DNA of 64,000 nt from Tetraselmis striata (taxonomy: Eukaryota > Chlorophyta > Chlorodendrophyceae > Chlorodendrales > Chlorodendraceae), in the NCBI GenBank assembly GCA_006384855.1, contig VCJN01000051.1:310001-374000 (forward strand), given 5' to 3'. A program made the translations under genes and the position numbers. Below are positions 31,808 to 43,920 of the stretch, piece after piece (the first letter of the stretch is position 1; each line of letters begins with the position of its first letter). The notes under the pieces are model-generated. The model was not told the origin of the DNA and did not search any database. It was given only the letters and a program-made list of their open reading frames with translations.

Positions 31808-31852
31808 TAGAATCAACGGAGCCCTTAGTACTATCAGCAGCTACACCTGCTG
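31808..31852 (-). repeat. copia LTR, left piece (split by chromovirus)
   Basis: TCAACGGAGCCCTTAGTACT through ACACCTGCTG matches 29390-29436. The LTR resumes at 38471. Confidence 0.75.
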
Positions 31853-32187
31853 TGTAAGTACTCGTGGCAGTACTTAATGATACATGGCTCTACTCGTAGT
31901 ATTTTGGCGAATTCAATTGGTTGCAGAAGGTAATATGCTGGTACGTGGCATTGGATATTTATCCTATCGCGGTCCGACTCGCCACCGTGGACAGGCAGCT
32001 AGTATCCCAATGATTAAGGAGTTGTAGAGCGTACTGTATGTGACAAGGAATATTACTGGCGTCTGGTTGTGGCCGTACCAGTAAATAATACGAGTGCTGA
32101 AATATCAGTACAACAGTATGATTACTTGGCCATAAAACGTCGCATGTTGTGGTGGTATTAGGGTAGTCGCTAGGCGCAACCCTAACA
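31853..32187 (-). repeat. 3' LTR of the chromovirus
   Basis: 335 bp reading TGTAAGTACT...CCCTAACA on the plus strand. About 90 percent identical by eye to 38126-38465. Confidence 0.93.
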
Positions 32188-32201
32188 TTCCCACCCCTCT
32201 G
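32188..32201 (-). promoter_or_regulatory. chromovirus polypurine tract
   Basis: The minus strand reads AGAGGGGTGGGAA up to the LTR edge. Confidence 0.7.
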
Positions 32202-32307
32202 ATAAATGACGAACTGGAACGTGTATGTTCGCGTCGCCGAAGGCCTGGCGCAGATGCCGGTTGGCGGTGGAAGCGTGATATAGCAGCAGCAATAGCAGTA
32301 CAAGGTG

Positions 32308-33437
32308 TCAACGCTCCGGGATGGACTCTGGAAAACGCGACGGGTGGCGCGCTCGCAGGTTGGCGTATTCCTTTGAGCGTAGCGTGTCTTGCAGATGTCG
32401 GTTCGCCCTCGCGAAGTCATGTAGCGCCTCGACACGTCGCAGCGCGCTGTATTGCTCCCAGCTGTCGTGACTTGAGTCGTAGTTCAGCCAACGCACCAGA
32501 AAGACGAGGCAGAGTCCCCGCTTGAACATATCCTCGCGGCGCTCGATAGAGAAGTCGAGCACGCGTTCAACGACGAACTCGTCGACGGGGGGCTCCACAC
32601 TGGACGGAATTGTATCGGGCTGTGCGTTTGGGTTGACGCACCGGCGCAGTCGACTGACGTGGAACACATTGCGGCAGTCGAACGTTGGTGGCAGGCGCAG
32701 ACGATACGCCTGGCTGGAGATCTTGGCCGTGACCGGGTAGGGGCCGATGTAGCGTTGTCGGAACTTGCGCGCCGGCTGGTTGCGTATGAGCAAGTGCTCC
32801 GTTGAGAGCCAGACTTTGTCTCCTTTTGCGAACTCAACAGGGCTGGTTTGCGGTCGGCATAGATCTTTTGATATTCATCAGCAAGCTTCAGTTGCTCAGT
32901 AACCAACATGTGAATATCTTGAATATTTGCAACTGTGTTGCGTGTATCTTGGTTGGCGGTAGCAATCAGATCAGGTGGTGTCAGTGGCATCATGCCATAA
33001 ACTGCCTCAAAAGTGGCATGTGTTGCTGAATGGACTGAATTGTTGTAAGAAAATTCAGCAAGAGCCAAATGACTTAACCAAGAGTCATGTTGCTTGTGAA
33101 CAAACGCACGAAATATTTGCTCAATAGTTCTGTGGGTGCGTTCAGTTTGACCGTCAGTCTGCGGGTATTAAGCGCTGGAACTATTTAGCTTAGTTTGCAG
33201 AGCTGTAAACAATGATTTCCATAACACTGAAGTAAACCTGGGATCTCTGTCAGAGATGATACACCTGCTGAGACCATGATGTCTGTTAATACTGTTCGAA
33301 TATAATCTGGCCAACTGTGTCGCATCAATCTTAATATTGCATGGCACAAAATGTGACTGTTTGGTGAATGTATCAACAAACGTAGCAATAGCATCGTAGC
33401 CATCCACCTCAGGTAAGTTGGTTATAAAATCCATCAT
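32308..33437 (-). pseudogene. chromovirus integrase and chromodomain
   Basis: The integrase core begins MMDFITNLPEVDGYDAIATF near 33437, with SDRDPRFTSVLWKSLF and a Glu region near 33120-33060 after a frame break. The C-terminal part has FSYNNSVHSATHATFEAVYG, then GPYPVTAKISSQAYRLRLP and NVFHVSRLRR. A chromodomain follows (about 32610-32400): EFVVERVLDF, LVRWLNYDSSHDSWEQ, VEALHDFARAN. Aromatic and Trp-Glu positions of a methyl-lysine-reader-type chromodomain are kept. It ends at 32308, about 120 bp before the LTR. Confidence 0.9.
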
Positions 33438-33566
33438 TAATAGAGATTATCTCCCAAGGGTTGGTTGCCTTTGGCTAGAGAAATAAAGAACCATAAGGCT
33501 TGGTGGTAGCTGCTTTGATTCTAACGCAAGTATCACTGTGTTTGCAGGAATGCTTAACTGTGGTAT

Positions 33567-35350
33567 TCATGCGTGGCCACCAAAACATACGCAGTATGTT
33601 GGCAAGAGTGCGGGTATGGTTGGGGTGTCCATATTACCAACATGATACTCCTCAATGACGAGTTTTCTCAGTTCAGAATCATTGGGTATACAGACCTTAT
33701 CTGCCATGTAGTAGAGACCATCAGTCTCATCATGGCGCACACCGTTAGGGGTGCGTCCATGGCTGTAGGCAACATCAGTGATGTAGGCAGCTTTGATCTT
33801 GCTGATCAGCTTGTTGTCAATCTGCAGGGCGGACATTGCTGACAAATAGTCTTGCATATGTTCGAGGACAGCTTCGACCAATTGGTTTTCATATTCAGTC
33901 AATGCATAATGCAAGTCAGGGGGGCAAGAGAGAGCATCATCCTCATTGTCAGCGCCTTTGCGACATAATATCTGCAACACGGATTCATTAGTCTGTGGGT
34001 TGACTGTCATGTATGGTGAAATTTCATGTAACCATAGGGCATGGCGTCTGCCTAGTCCTTCCTGTGTAGGCAAATGCCTCAATGTGGCATGGTCATTTAT
34101 AACTGTAATACGGCGAATGCCTTCCAAGTAGCAGCGCCATTCTTTCAGAGCACATACCACACCCAAGAGCTCTTAGTCATAGGTGGGATAATTTGTCTGT
34201 GTAGCCTGCAATGTCTTTGCATAGTAGTTGCAGGGGTGTAAGTGGCCATCAACACTAGCCTGGAGCAGAACTGCACCTAAGGCATATTTGCTGGCGTCAG
34301 TAGCCGCACAAACTCAGCATCTTTGCCGGTGACAGGGCTTGCCAACACTGGGGACTGGCACAAGGCTTGCTTCAGTTTTACCAATGCAGCTTGGCATTCA
34401 ACTGTCCAATCAAATATTTTATCCTTTCTTGTGAGGGCATATAACGGTGCTGCAATAGCAGAATAATTGCGCACATAGCGTTGGTAAAAATTGCAGAAAC
34501 CAAAATATTGTTGGGCATTCTGAACGTTCTTAGGCCTGGGCCAATCCTGAACAGCCTGGATTTTATTAGGCGAGGGTCTTAGGCCAGCCTGTGATACCAT
34601 ATGTCCAAGGTATTCTAGTTCATTCTTGGCAAACCAGCATTTCTGTAATCGTAGTCTAATGTCATTAGACTCGAGCATAGTAAGAGCTGTGTCCAAATGT
34701 TGCAAATGTTCCTCAAGCGAGTTGCTAAAAATCAAGACATCATCCAGGTATACAAGTATAAAGGTATGCTTGTGTGGCTAGAGTATATATGTCATCAGGC
34801 GTTGAAAAGAGGAGGGAGCACTGTTGAGTCCAAATGGCATTACTAGCCACTCGAATTGGCCATAAACAGTTCTGAACGCTGTCTTAGGAACATCAGGTGG
34901 ATTAATCCGGAGTTGGTGAGAACCTAAGGCGAGATCAAGAATAAACAGTAGCACCAGATAGCATATCAAGTAATGCATCAGCAGATGGAACAGGGAACTC
35001 AACCTTTTTGGTGTACTTATTCAATTGACGGTAGTCAATGCACATGCGCAGACCGCCATTGGCCTTGCGGGCGAAGAGAGCAGAAGCTCCATATGGAGAG
35101 AAGGACTCATGTATAAACTGTTTCTCAAGAAAAGAATTCAGTTGTGTTCTTAGTTCCTCTAATTCTGCAAGTGATGATATGTATATTTTTCCTGCACGAA
35201 CTTGGGCATCATGAACAGGAGGGATCTCATGATCAAAACCAGGGTGTAATTGTGGAAGGTTGTCAAGCGGAGAGCATATTGGTTTGTGCTTTCGCAATAA
35301 GTCTCTGATCTGAGCTGTATAAGCTGCAAACTGGTCAGTGTCAATTGTAT
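33567..35350 (-). pseudogene. chromovirus reverse transcriptase and RNase H
   Basis: RT landmarks going down: ASALFARKANGGLRMCIDYR near 35080, then ILDLALGSHQLRI, PFGLNSAPSSFQRL, and the YLDD box at about 34741-34752. The thumb and connection follow (LEYLGHMVSQAGL, AVQDWPRPKNV). RNase H occupies 34430-33950, ending with VVCALKEWRCYLEG and VINDHATLRHL. The zinc-binding region that opens the integrase (LRKLVIEEYHVGN) follows near 33670. At least four frame breaks occur. Confidence 0.88.
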
Positions 35351-35868
35351 TTATCTCATCATCAATATCGAGCTCATCACTCTCTTTGGTGGCATTATAT
35401 TGTTTAACAATGAGCAGAAATAAACTGTGTCAGGGTCATGCTTGGCAATTTCTCTGGCCATGGCATTAGCATGAACCATTCTGACATGACCCTGGCGGGG
35501 CTCTGTTTGGCATTGGACTTTTATTCCTGTTGAAAATGTCATCAGACCAGATTCCCAATCAACATGTGGGTAGTGTTGTTTCAAGAATTGCATCCTTAAA
35601 ACCAGATTGAAATTATTTTGTAACGGTGTGACTGTGAAGTCAATGGGTATTGTGTAATTGTTGATATTTAGTTCAAGGGTGTTTTTTTGTGAAGCGAGAA
35701 CCATTCTACCATCAGCAAGATAACTCTTACTTTATTTTGAAGTGGTGTAGTTGGTATTTTATTTTCTTTGACATACTTGATGCTGGCAAAGTTCAAAGTA
35801 GCACCGTTGTCAACCAGTACGGAAGATGTTATATTAAATTCAGCACATGTGGGGTGTAACAGCAATAA
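35351..35868 (-). pseudogene. chromovirus aspartic protease
   Basis: The active-site box is SSVLVDNGATLNFAS near 35810, with DNG in place of the more usual DSG. Downstream NNFNLVLRMQFLKQHYPHVDWESG matches the Ty3 protease C-terminal pattern (usually ILG..WL....P.IDW). A frameshift separates the two parts near 35700. Confidence 0.8.
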
Positions 35869-35869
35869 A

Positions 35870-36886
35870 TCATGATCGGACTTGCTGGTAACAAAACATT
35901 TTCTCTGTCATCATACGTGACTGATGGGACTTTGTGGCTTTTGGTTTATATTCCTTACCTTGCTGTTCAGCCAGCATGGTTTTGAGTTCTTCAGTGGTAC
36001 CGACGTCATTAATTGCCTGGGCTGAACGTTCCTCAACAGTATAGTCAGCCAAGTAGACATCAACATACCACTCAGTGGGTCCCATAGGTTCAGTATCAGT
36101 CGCTGAACTGGGTGTGTGAAACAGATGTGTTCCAGGCGGGTAGCTGTGAATTTTTTTATATTTTGAAAGCAGCGGTTTCCAGGATTGTCCTAATTGTGAG
36201 GACCATCTGGGCATAACAATAATGCCTCTTGTGTCAAAAGGTGGCTCTTGTCTTTGCATCTAAAATGCTGCAAGATAGGCAGGGCTGTGTTATCATACAC
36301 AAGATTGATGAACACAGTTTTACCTTTGATATCTTGTTGCAGAAATGGTTCTTCAGCACTTGCAATAATCTGAACAGATAGCATCATATGCTGAGGCACA
36401 GGCATCAAAAGTGACTGGACCATAGGCATAATTCAGTCTCTTGAATTCTGCTTGGTCAAACACAACAGAGTAAGTTGGAAATGCATTTGGTTTTGCATAT
36501 TTGTCAATTTCAGTGTCATTCTTTTGATTATTATTTTTGGTACGCATTCTGCGCACTCGAGATCTCTTTTGCATGAAAGTCAGTTTGGCATGCAGCTTAG
36601 CATGCGTCTTTTTGTCTTTGACATTTTTGTCGACATTTTCTTTGCACCCTGTCTCGTCCTCGATGTCGGCAACGAGGTGTGAATGAGCACAGGAACACCC
36701 ATGACCTTTATGCTCAGGTTGTGAGTGGGAGGGGTTCAGTGCCGCGGGAGCGCAATGCTCAACCATATCGACATCGGTATCCTCGATCTCATGCAGGGGT
36801 TGAGCAGGCAATTTAGCAGTGCATGCATGTTTGCATGGGCTCGGCGACATGTCAGTGTCAATTGTCTCAATTACATTGAGAGGCAC
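35870..36886 (-). pseudogene. MT-like (Dam-type) module between gag and protease
   Basis: A charged, Cys/His-rich linker at 36886-36480 precedes the module. From about 36460 the frames read YGPVTFDACASAYDAI, EEPFLQQDIKGKTVFINLVY, GIIVMPRW, KKIHSYPPGTHLFHTP and MGPTEWYVDVYLADY. This order (FDAC, NxPY-type, (V/I)(V/M)P-x-W, PxGTxLF) is the adenine-methyltransferase-like module known from DIRS elements and some Ty3 elements. NLVY in place of NPPY would lose the catalytic motif. The block is broken into three frames. The same module occurs in the Ty3 element at 20.6-21.0 kb. Confidence 0.6.
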
Positions 36887-36910
36887 AGGTAGGCATGTCG
36901 CCCAACACCG

Positions 36911-37979
36911 TCATTTGTTTTTATGTAAGTCGATCTTGTCGACTTGCTTGGCTAGCTTGTTAGCTGCCGCTTTGGCTTTGAACTGTTCTTTGTCATGTTC
37001 AGACGCATGGCGGCATTCATAAATTGAGTGGCCTTTTTTACCGCATTTGGCGCACTCACCAGAGAAGCGACTCTTTTTTGGTTGACGATTGGGGAAGCTG
37101 CTGTGAGCAGCAGGACGACTTGGGGCAGAGCTGGTTGATGCTCCATTGTTGCGTGACCACGGGTTTGTGGAGGTCGGCATGTGGCCTGCCGACCTGACAA
37201 CGACCTGAATACTCCTCGTAGCGACGCTTATGTTTCTTGATGCTGGCCTGCCTCCTTTGGGCAATCTCGACAGCGAGGCGGTGCTCCTCGTCGATAGCCG
37301 AGATGTCTGAAAAGTACTTTATGAGTCGAGGCAGCCTCGTTGGCGTGGTTAGCCATCTTTTGCACCTCGGCTCTCTCGTGCTTGGGAATCGCCTGCAAAA
37401 TACGCTGCACTTGCAAGTACTCAGACACAACGAAAGGTTCATGCAGCAAAGCAAATGCAGCTTGTAGCTTGCGCTGCAAGTCGACACAGCAAGTAGCCAT
37501 CTTGGGGTCGCTCGGCTTGATGCAGATGTCGCGCGCGTAGTCTCCGACGGTTGTCTGAATGCCGTTGGGGAAAGCGGCCTTGAAGAAAGCTTGTTTCCAG
37601 TCTTGATAGTTGACGAAGTGAGTCAGGACCTCGCAGCCCATAACAATGTGAACCTGAAGCTCATGGCTGTTGAGCACAAGTTGGTGGGTGTGAGCCGCGA
37701 TAGAATCGGTCTTGAACTGTCGACCGAGCCATGCCTCCATCTCAGGAACTCAAAGCTTGTCGCGGTCGGAAATCTCCTTGTCGACATTCTCCAGAAAGGC
37801 CTTGACTGCTGAGAAGTCATGAACGTCGGCGAGCTTGTGAGAGATGTTCTGGGTTGGCGCCAAAACGCGGGCTTCCAGAATCTTCTTCTCGACAATTTGA
37901 CGCATAGACTGCTTAGCGGGTGGACCACCGGGAGGGTAAATGGCTTGACGGGCGCTCCGGTGCGATGCCATGGCGACAC
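36911..37979 (-). pseudogene. chromovirus gag, frameshifted
   Basis: Three frames in series. MASHRSARQAIYPPGGPPAK starts at 37971. The gag core follows from 37740 (EAWLGRQFKTDSIAAH, NYQDWKQAFFKAAF, VSEYLQVQRILQAIP). The tail holds one CCHC knuckle, CAKCGKKGHSIYEC, near 37045. A Lys-rich end stops at 36911. Confidence 0.85.
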
Positions 37980-38111
37980 GCGACTCGGATGAGGGTTGAA
38001 GGGTACAGAATCGTTACCAAGGGTCGGCAGGACCAGCGAAATCGCGAATGTATCGTCGTGCGTGCGAGACCAGGTCGCGGTGGGTCGGCAGGTGGAGATG
38101 GATCGTAACAG

Positions 38112-38124
38112 GAAGCCGAAACCA
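38112..38124 (-). promoter_or_regulatory. chromovirus primer-binding site
   Basis: The minus strand reads TGGTTTCGGCTTC one base after the 5' LTR end. The first nine bases equal the PBS at 19308 and fit a tRNA ending CCGAAACCA. Confidence 0.75.
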
Positions 38125-38125
38125 G

Positions 38126-38465
38126 TGTAAGTACTCGTGGCAGTACTTAATGATACATGGCTCTACTCGTAGTATTTTGGCGAATTGAGTTGGTTGCAGA
38201 ATGTAATCTTTTACAATATGTTGGTGGCATTGGATATTTATCCTATCGCGGTCCGACTCGCCACCGTGGACAGGCAGCTAGTATCCCGATGATTAAGGAG
38301 TTGTAGAGCGTACTGTATGTTACAAGGAATATTACTGGCGTCTGGTTGTGGCCGTACCAGTAATAACACGCATCCTGAGATATCATTACAACAGTATGAT
38401 TACTTGGCCATAAAACGTCGCAGGTTGTGGTGGTATTAGTGTAGTCGCTAGGCGCAACCCTAACA
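38126..38465 (-). repeat. 5' LTR of the chromovirus
   Basis: 340 bp, TGTAAGTACT...CCCTAACA on the plus strand. Partner of 31853-32187. Confidence 0.93.
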
Positions 38466-38470
38466 TGCCG

Positions 38471-38806
38471 GCTACGGACTCAACTGGGATTGCTAGCTGG
38501 TGCACCTTAGCACTGCTGTATCTAGTATATGAACTAGTTGCTGAGATGGCGCCCAGAGTTGTATGACAATCTGAGGTCATTCTAGAGTGGGCATGTTCAC
38601 CACATGCCTACTGATGGCTCTAGGAGCTGGGCTCCTAGGGGAGCTCTCAGCTCTCAAAAACATATTACGCCATATATGTACTATGCCTAAGTACTAGTGC
38701 CAAATATCGGCGCAACACTGCAGCCGGTGGTCTTACAATCATATCAGTATATCAGTAACACAATACCTATCTATCTATCAGTAACAGAATCTATTACTAC
38801 TCAACA
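38471..38806 (-). repeat. copia LTR, right piece (split by chromovirus)
   Basis: GGACTCAACTGGGATTGCTA onward matches 29440-29835, ending ATTACTACTCAACA. No purine tract follows, so this is an outer or solo LTR. Confidence 0.8.
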
Positions 38807-41000
38807 CCGGGAAAGGTAGTTGTCGGACGACCACGTCCGACGCGCAGGGTCGCGGGGCTCAGGTCGAGGAGACACGAGCGCGCCTACCTTTTCTCGAACC
38901 GGGGGAGCACGAAGAGGCGAAGGCCCTCGTCCCCTTATAGCACAGCGGCGCGTTGTCGGAGCAGCAGTCAGCGCCTATCGAGGAGGTGGAGACCCCACCA
39001 TGCAGCACTTGGCGTCCCAATATATAATGGAGCAACAATCTGCGAGCGCGCGGAGACGGCCGCCGCTCGAGGCAAGCCGGGGGGCCGGGGCATTGCGTAA
39101 AGCCCCAAATTGAAATCGAAATTGAAGTTAGTTACAAAGTGCCAGTTCGTTGCATTCCTATGCTCAAACTGAGTTGCTATGAGGGCATTCTATCTCTAAA
39201 TCTCTAACCACTATGAAAAACATAAAGTAATCACAGTTCAAGCTGTCGCAGCCGGCTTCTAGGTTTCCAAGCCATTCCTCTTTCATCCATTGAGCTATAG
39301 CGACGATAGCATGGCTCCCGTGCTATCTTTACCCAAGTCAGAACCATCCAATCCAGAGCTCGGCAGGGAAACTAAGGCAGTCAGAGGCGTCCCGCTTACG
39401 GCTGCTGAGGTGTGATGGGGGAGGACCGGAGGGAAGCTAACCGGAATAGCTATGGGGTGCTCAGTATTATATACCGATGAGCGGGTATTAGTCGATTACC
39501 ACAGTCGCAGCTACTAATTCTAAGTAATATCTCGAAGCGCCGGCTAGTAGGGGTTGGCGGGGCGTATAGTGCCCTAGGTATAATATTTTGTGGCGCGGTA
39601 TCTGTCATTTCGTGGCATGACGAGTACCGGCGCTTGTACGATTCCCGCACATCGGGGGGTACACTGTCTTCTACGGGCGGGAGATATTTTGCAAATTGAA
39701 AATTAATCTACAATAATACACGCGCGCACGGAGCGGATAGAAACGTCCGTCAGCCTTGGGTCGGGGGTATTGGGTTGGCGATGCAGCCGTCTGGCTGCGG
39801 TCAAGGTGCAGGGACAGTTTCTTTGTTCCGCCGGGTGTTTATGCCGCGGGGCAGCGGCTCTTCTTCCTCGTCGGACGTCGCCCAATCGATGTTGTCGATG
39901 GCGGTGTCCGTTGTCGTGCGCCGATGGCTACGACTAAGCTAACTACATGATGTCGGCTTGCCCCGCGCAGTGGCGCGGCTGCGGCTGCGCTATATTATCT
40001 TGGTTTTGGGCGCCTTGCCGGCGGCCTTAGATGGCGCCGGCTTCTAGCATGTCGGTGGCTGCTCCGGCATGATCGTTCGGCGCTGCGGAGGACGGAGGTA
40101 GGTGGTAGACCTGGGTCGCAGCCCAGACAAGGCGGGACTCGAGGGCTGGCTTGCTGGCCGGGGATGAGAGCTCGAGGATTGATGTGGCCTCTGTCGTCTC
40201 CATATCAAGTTCGACGAGGCGGTCGGCCGTGCCGTCAAGACTCCGAGCGTGTTTGTATACTTGTGTATACATCAAACTACACAAGGCCATTCGTACGAGA
40301 CTACCTGGGTGTTGGTTGGTTACGGTCTAAACGTAAGGACCGGTCCCGGTGCATCATCCTCGTATCGAGATTTCAGAAAACGTAGCATTTCCGTATGACG
40401 AAAATGATAGTACTCGTAGTATATGCGCGATTTTTCGGGTACCCGCTAGATCCGAGTGAGCGGTTCATGGAGGGCAGCGAGAAAAATTCCGGCGGCCTCT
40501 AGATCATGTTCCCCTTGGGGCGCGGTAGCGACGTCCGTGATAGCGGTAGTGTAATCCCCCTGTGGAGCCTACTCTTCGCGCCGCTGTGGGCGCTGTCCGG
40601 CAGTCGTCCTAGAGGTGGGTCGCCCGGTCATCGGACGATCCATCCCACATAGCCGCATGCTGAGGAGTACTCACTGACTAGTCGCATCGATTCACCTGAA
40701 TTCACGCATTTAGTACATTAGTAGTATTGGATCCGGTGAAAAGGCCGGCGGGAAAGAAAGAAGTTTCACAACTCCCGCACAATCCCCACACACGACTGGA
40801 CACACCGCGTCGCAGCCATCGAATGTCCCATGCCGAGGCATACATCGCGCTGGGCTAAGCCGGCGGCACGGCAGTAGCGCCCCCTACTGACCGCCCCTAA
40901 GCCCAATACGCCTGGCTTCGCAGATGCGACGCCTCGGCTGCAACCTCGGACTTCGCGCGCCGGGGTTCTGCTGGTGGGAAGGGGCAGGAGGGGGAGGGGC
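38807..41000. other. intergenic DNA, no gene recognised
   Basis: A 98-residue Arg/Gly-rich frame at 38820-39113 starts with TTG and has no domain, so it is not called. An AAATTGAAATCG simple repeat at about 39107-39130 recurs in variant form at 48288-48325. A minus-strand frame at 40290-40027 (ADRLVELDMETTEATSILEL) is Ala/Ser-rich and may be another gag scrap. Confidence 0.4.
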
Positions 41001-42573
41001 GGATGCTGGAGGCAGTTCTAGATGCAAACTTCACGGTGCGGGGTGGCAGCTACATTAGAGGGAACACCGCGTTGACTGGCGGGGCATGTATGAGGCTTTC
41101 GATCCGAGGAACACAGCCAGAAAGGACTAGATTACGTACGGGTAGGGGCGGGCTAGGAGGATATAATCTCAAATATCAATCAACAAAGGCGATGGTACTA
41201 CATACACCCAATATATTCAGGACTTTGCCTTCAGATATTTGCACGCTCCGCGCTTTAATTACTGGACCTTGCGCCCGCCACCATGCAGCGGGCCACGATG
41301 AGTGGAAGTTCACGAGTGCGGCATGCCCAGTGGAACTAACCCCACTTCCGTCCACGCGTTTGGCCGAGAGCGCCGGTAACCTCTTGGAATCGCCTACTTT
41401 CCGTATCCGGTTGGGGATATGTACTGCGCCCCGTAGGAGAGGGACTTGGCCTTCATATAGATGCATGCTACGGGCTACGGCCGACCCCATGCCGGTTCAT
41501 GCAGGTGGGACATGTAAGATAGCTGGCATGTGTGGTTTTCAACCGGGCATGATTAAATTTGTAAGATTTTTTCAAAATAGTGGACCCTATCCGGGTTCGT
41601 GCACCATGGTCGTAAGACAACTCGCTTAGGCGATCCCAGAAATAAAGTTGTAGCAAATTTCAATTTCAATAGGTGGTTGGCCCCCTTGGGGCTCAACATG
41701 GTCGGGAGTGATGGGCTGCCACATAACCCGCACCTGACAACGGGAAGTCGCCGGGAGATGCGTTGTGTTGGTTATAACAAATGAAAGTTGTAACAAATTT
41801 CAAAAACCGAAATTCGATGTATGTACCGTGCTCATGTCGTGCACCCACAAGGCGCCGGGGGGGGGGGGGGAGGGGGTGATTACGGCGAACCAACATGCCT
41901 TGGGTGGCAGGAAGCAAGATCTGTGGGGATCTCTAGGGATGATATATGCCGCCGCACGCGGTTATATATTCTCCAAACCAAGTTTCTTATTCTAGAAACT
42001 TGTAGCGACTATATGTAGTCAAGATCTTGTACTTCTATAGGGCTTACTTTTCCAATAATCGACAGGGGGTTATATCCATGCTGCCTTACTTTCAGCGAAC
42101 GCCTACCTCGGCAACACCCCTTGATCCGGCGGCTACCCGCCATGAGATGAATAAACAGGGGGCGCAGTGCTCATTACTGGTACTGAGCGCTTGTCGCGCT
42201 ACGGGTATGATAAGGATAACAGGTGAATTATATCAAGTGTCCACTACACGCGAAGCGACATCATACAGGCCGCGTGCCGTAACTAATCGACGACTCTCGA
42301 CGAGCGATGCGGCGGTAGTGTGACCCCTACCGTCATATCGCCTATCTCGTGCTGTTGCCTACCCCGGGCTTTAGTCGCTATCGCTGCCCAAACGGCAGTC
42401 GTCGAGACGCGACGCTGGAAGGGTTTCACGGTTGCCCCTTTCCCGGGGGCGGGAAAACTAGCTATGTCTGTAAACTACTGAACTGGGCAGTTGTTATTTT
42501 GATCTATCGTACGGGTACTAGCAACCACCAACATCGACGACAAATTTGTTATAATAATAAGCAAATTCGATAT
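41001..42573. other. intergenic DNA with short repeats
   Basis: A 208-residue plus-strand frame at 41003-41629 has no recognisable domain and poor composition. AAAGTTGT(A)(G/A)CAAATTTCA occurs at about 41645 and 41785. A run of about 12 G lies at 41857-41869. Nothing else stands out. Confidence 0.4.
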
Positions 42574-43920
42574 ACACCCCTGCACATAAGTTTGGGGTCC
42601 CTTTTCGGCAGTCTCAAGACTTCAGAAGTCTAGGGTACCTGAACGTAGGGTATATGAGATGAAACCCTGGAATCTTAGAGGGTTTGATAAAACCTGCATG
42701 ACGAGTGGCTCAAACCGAAGCTTAAAGACCTTTGACTAGAATGTCACGCTGCACTTGGTGCGTGGATGGGCGTCGCCTGCCACTGCACCAAAACCAGGGT
42801 CGGTATCACGCACACGCCGACGCGCGTGAATAAACAACCAAACGGCGGGATGGCCATGAACGCGTGAGGATACACATTGGCGAGGGGCTCGGGTGCATTT
42901 GGTTGAGGTGCAGCCGTGTGGGCGGCGGCCAGTACATGTCGCGTTGCGATACTGGCGTGGCATCAGTGTCGGCCACGCGCAGCAACACCCCCTTCGCTTT
43001 AAAACGCTATAACTTCTCAGGGTTTGCTCGGAAAATTGTTTTAAAAATACCACGCAATTCCTCGTTCAAATCTGCGTCGAAACCAATCTTTCAAAATCCA
43101 AAATTCGATTTTTTGGGGCCCCGGAAAAAATCCCCAAAGATGATCATCCAATTTGCCCCTCACTGCCTTGTGTGCCCACCCATGTCGGGCGCGTGGCTTT
43201 GCGCCAAGTGCGTGTCTAAGCCCCATACTCAGCTGTGCGAGAGCGGTATATGTGTGGATGACCACGAATCACCAACACTTGGCATGTGCCGCCTCCTAGC
43301 GATACACACATCTACCAGCCAAAATGCCATTTTCCACAGCATTTTTGAAGGAATTTCATATTGATTAAAGTCCACGCCCCTACCGCGCCACCCCGCCCAC
43401 GAAACGGTGCAACTGGCATTCCACCACGCGCCCCCATAGTAGAGCATTGCCCTACGCCAAGGGGGCCATCGAGCGCCTCTCCTACGTGCGTTCGCCACAG
43501 AAACAGCAGCATTTTCACCCCAAAATTGCTCCCCATAGTGGCCAACTTGTCGTTGGGGTGTCTCGTCGTGCCTATAGCGACATGCTTTCAGTGGCCTACA
43601 CGCACGGTGTGTGCAACTTATGCCAAGGGCCGTATCCACCGAGTTTGGTGCGACGAGTGCGGCTATTTCCATAGGTTTGGACGGTTGGCGCAACCCACAT
43701 TTTTTTGGCGCCAACGCATCATGCACCGATTTCGCGTTTTTGAAAGGGCGCCCACAAATGGTCGTGTTGTCGCGCGGGTGGGTATAAAGCGCACAATAGG
43801 CGTTCGCCCGAACTATTCCCACTGTAGTTAGCATGTATGCACATGCAGCCGGCGTTATCCTCGCCCATGCATGCGCTTTGCGATCGAAAATGCAAAACCC
43901 GGACTTATGTGGAGGGGTGT
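42574..43920. mobile_element. TIR element copy 1 (1347 bp)
   Basis: The left end ACACCCCTGCACATAAGTTT and the right end, reverse-complemented ACACCCCTCCACATAAGTCC, form an inverted repeat of about 23 bp. Copy 2 at 44095 has the same length, with only about four base changes seen. Internal frames on both strands (for example 42864-43364 plus, with Cys pairs, and 43229-43999 minus) do not match a transposase I know. It is probably nonautonomous. Confidence 0.8.

Larger units (their letters stand above)
31853..38465 (-). mobile_element. Ty3/gypsy chromovirus with both LTRs and MT-like module
   Basis: LTRs 31853-32187 and 38126-38465, flanked by TGCTG and TGCCG (5-bp target duplication with one change). 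The minus strand carries gag, MT-like module, protease, RT, RNase H, integrase and chromodomain in that order. PBS and polypurine tract are both in place. All ORFs carry frameshifts or stops. It is inserted in a copia LTR, so it is younger than that copia element. Confidence 0.92.

Noticed and set aside
38820..39113. 98-residue Arg/Gly-rich frame
   Set aside because: Non-ATG start, adjoins an LTR edge, no domain.
41003..41629. 208-residue plus-strand frame
   Set aside because: Low-complexity mix with no domain, no neighbour support, and a minus-strand frame of half its length in the same place.
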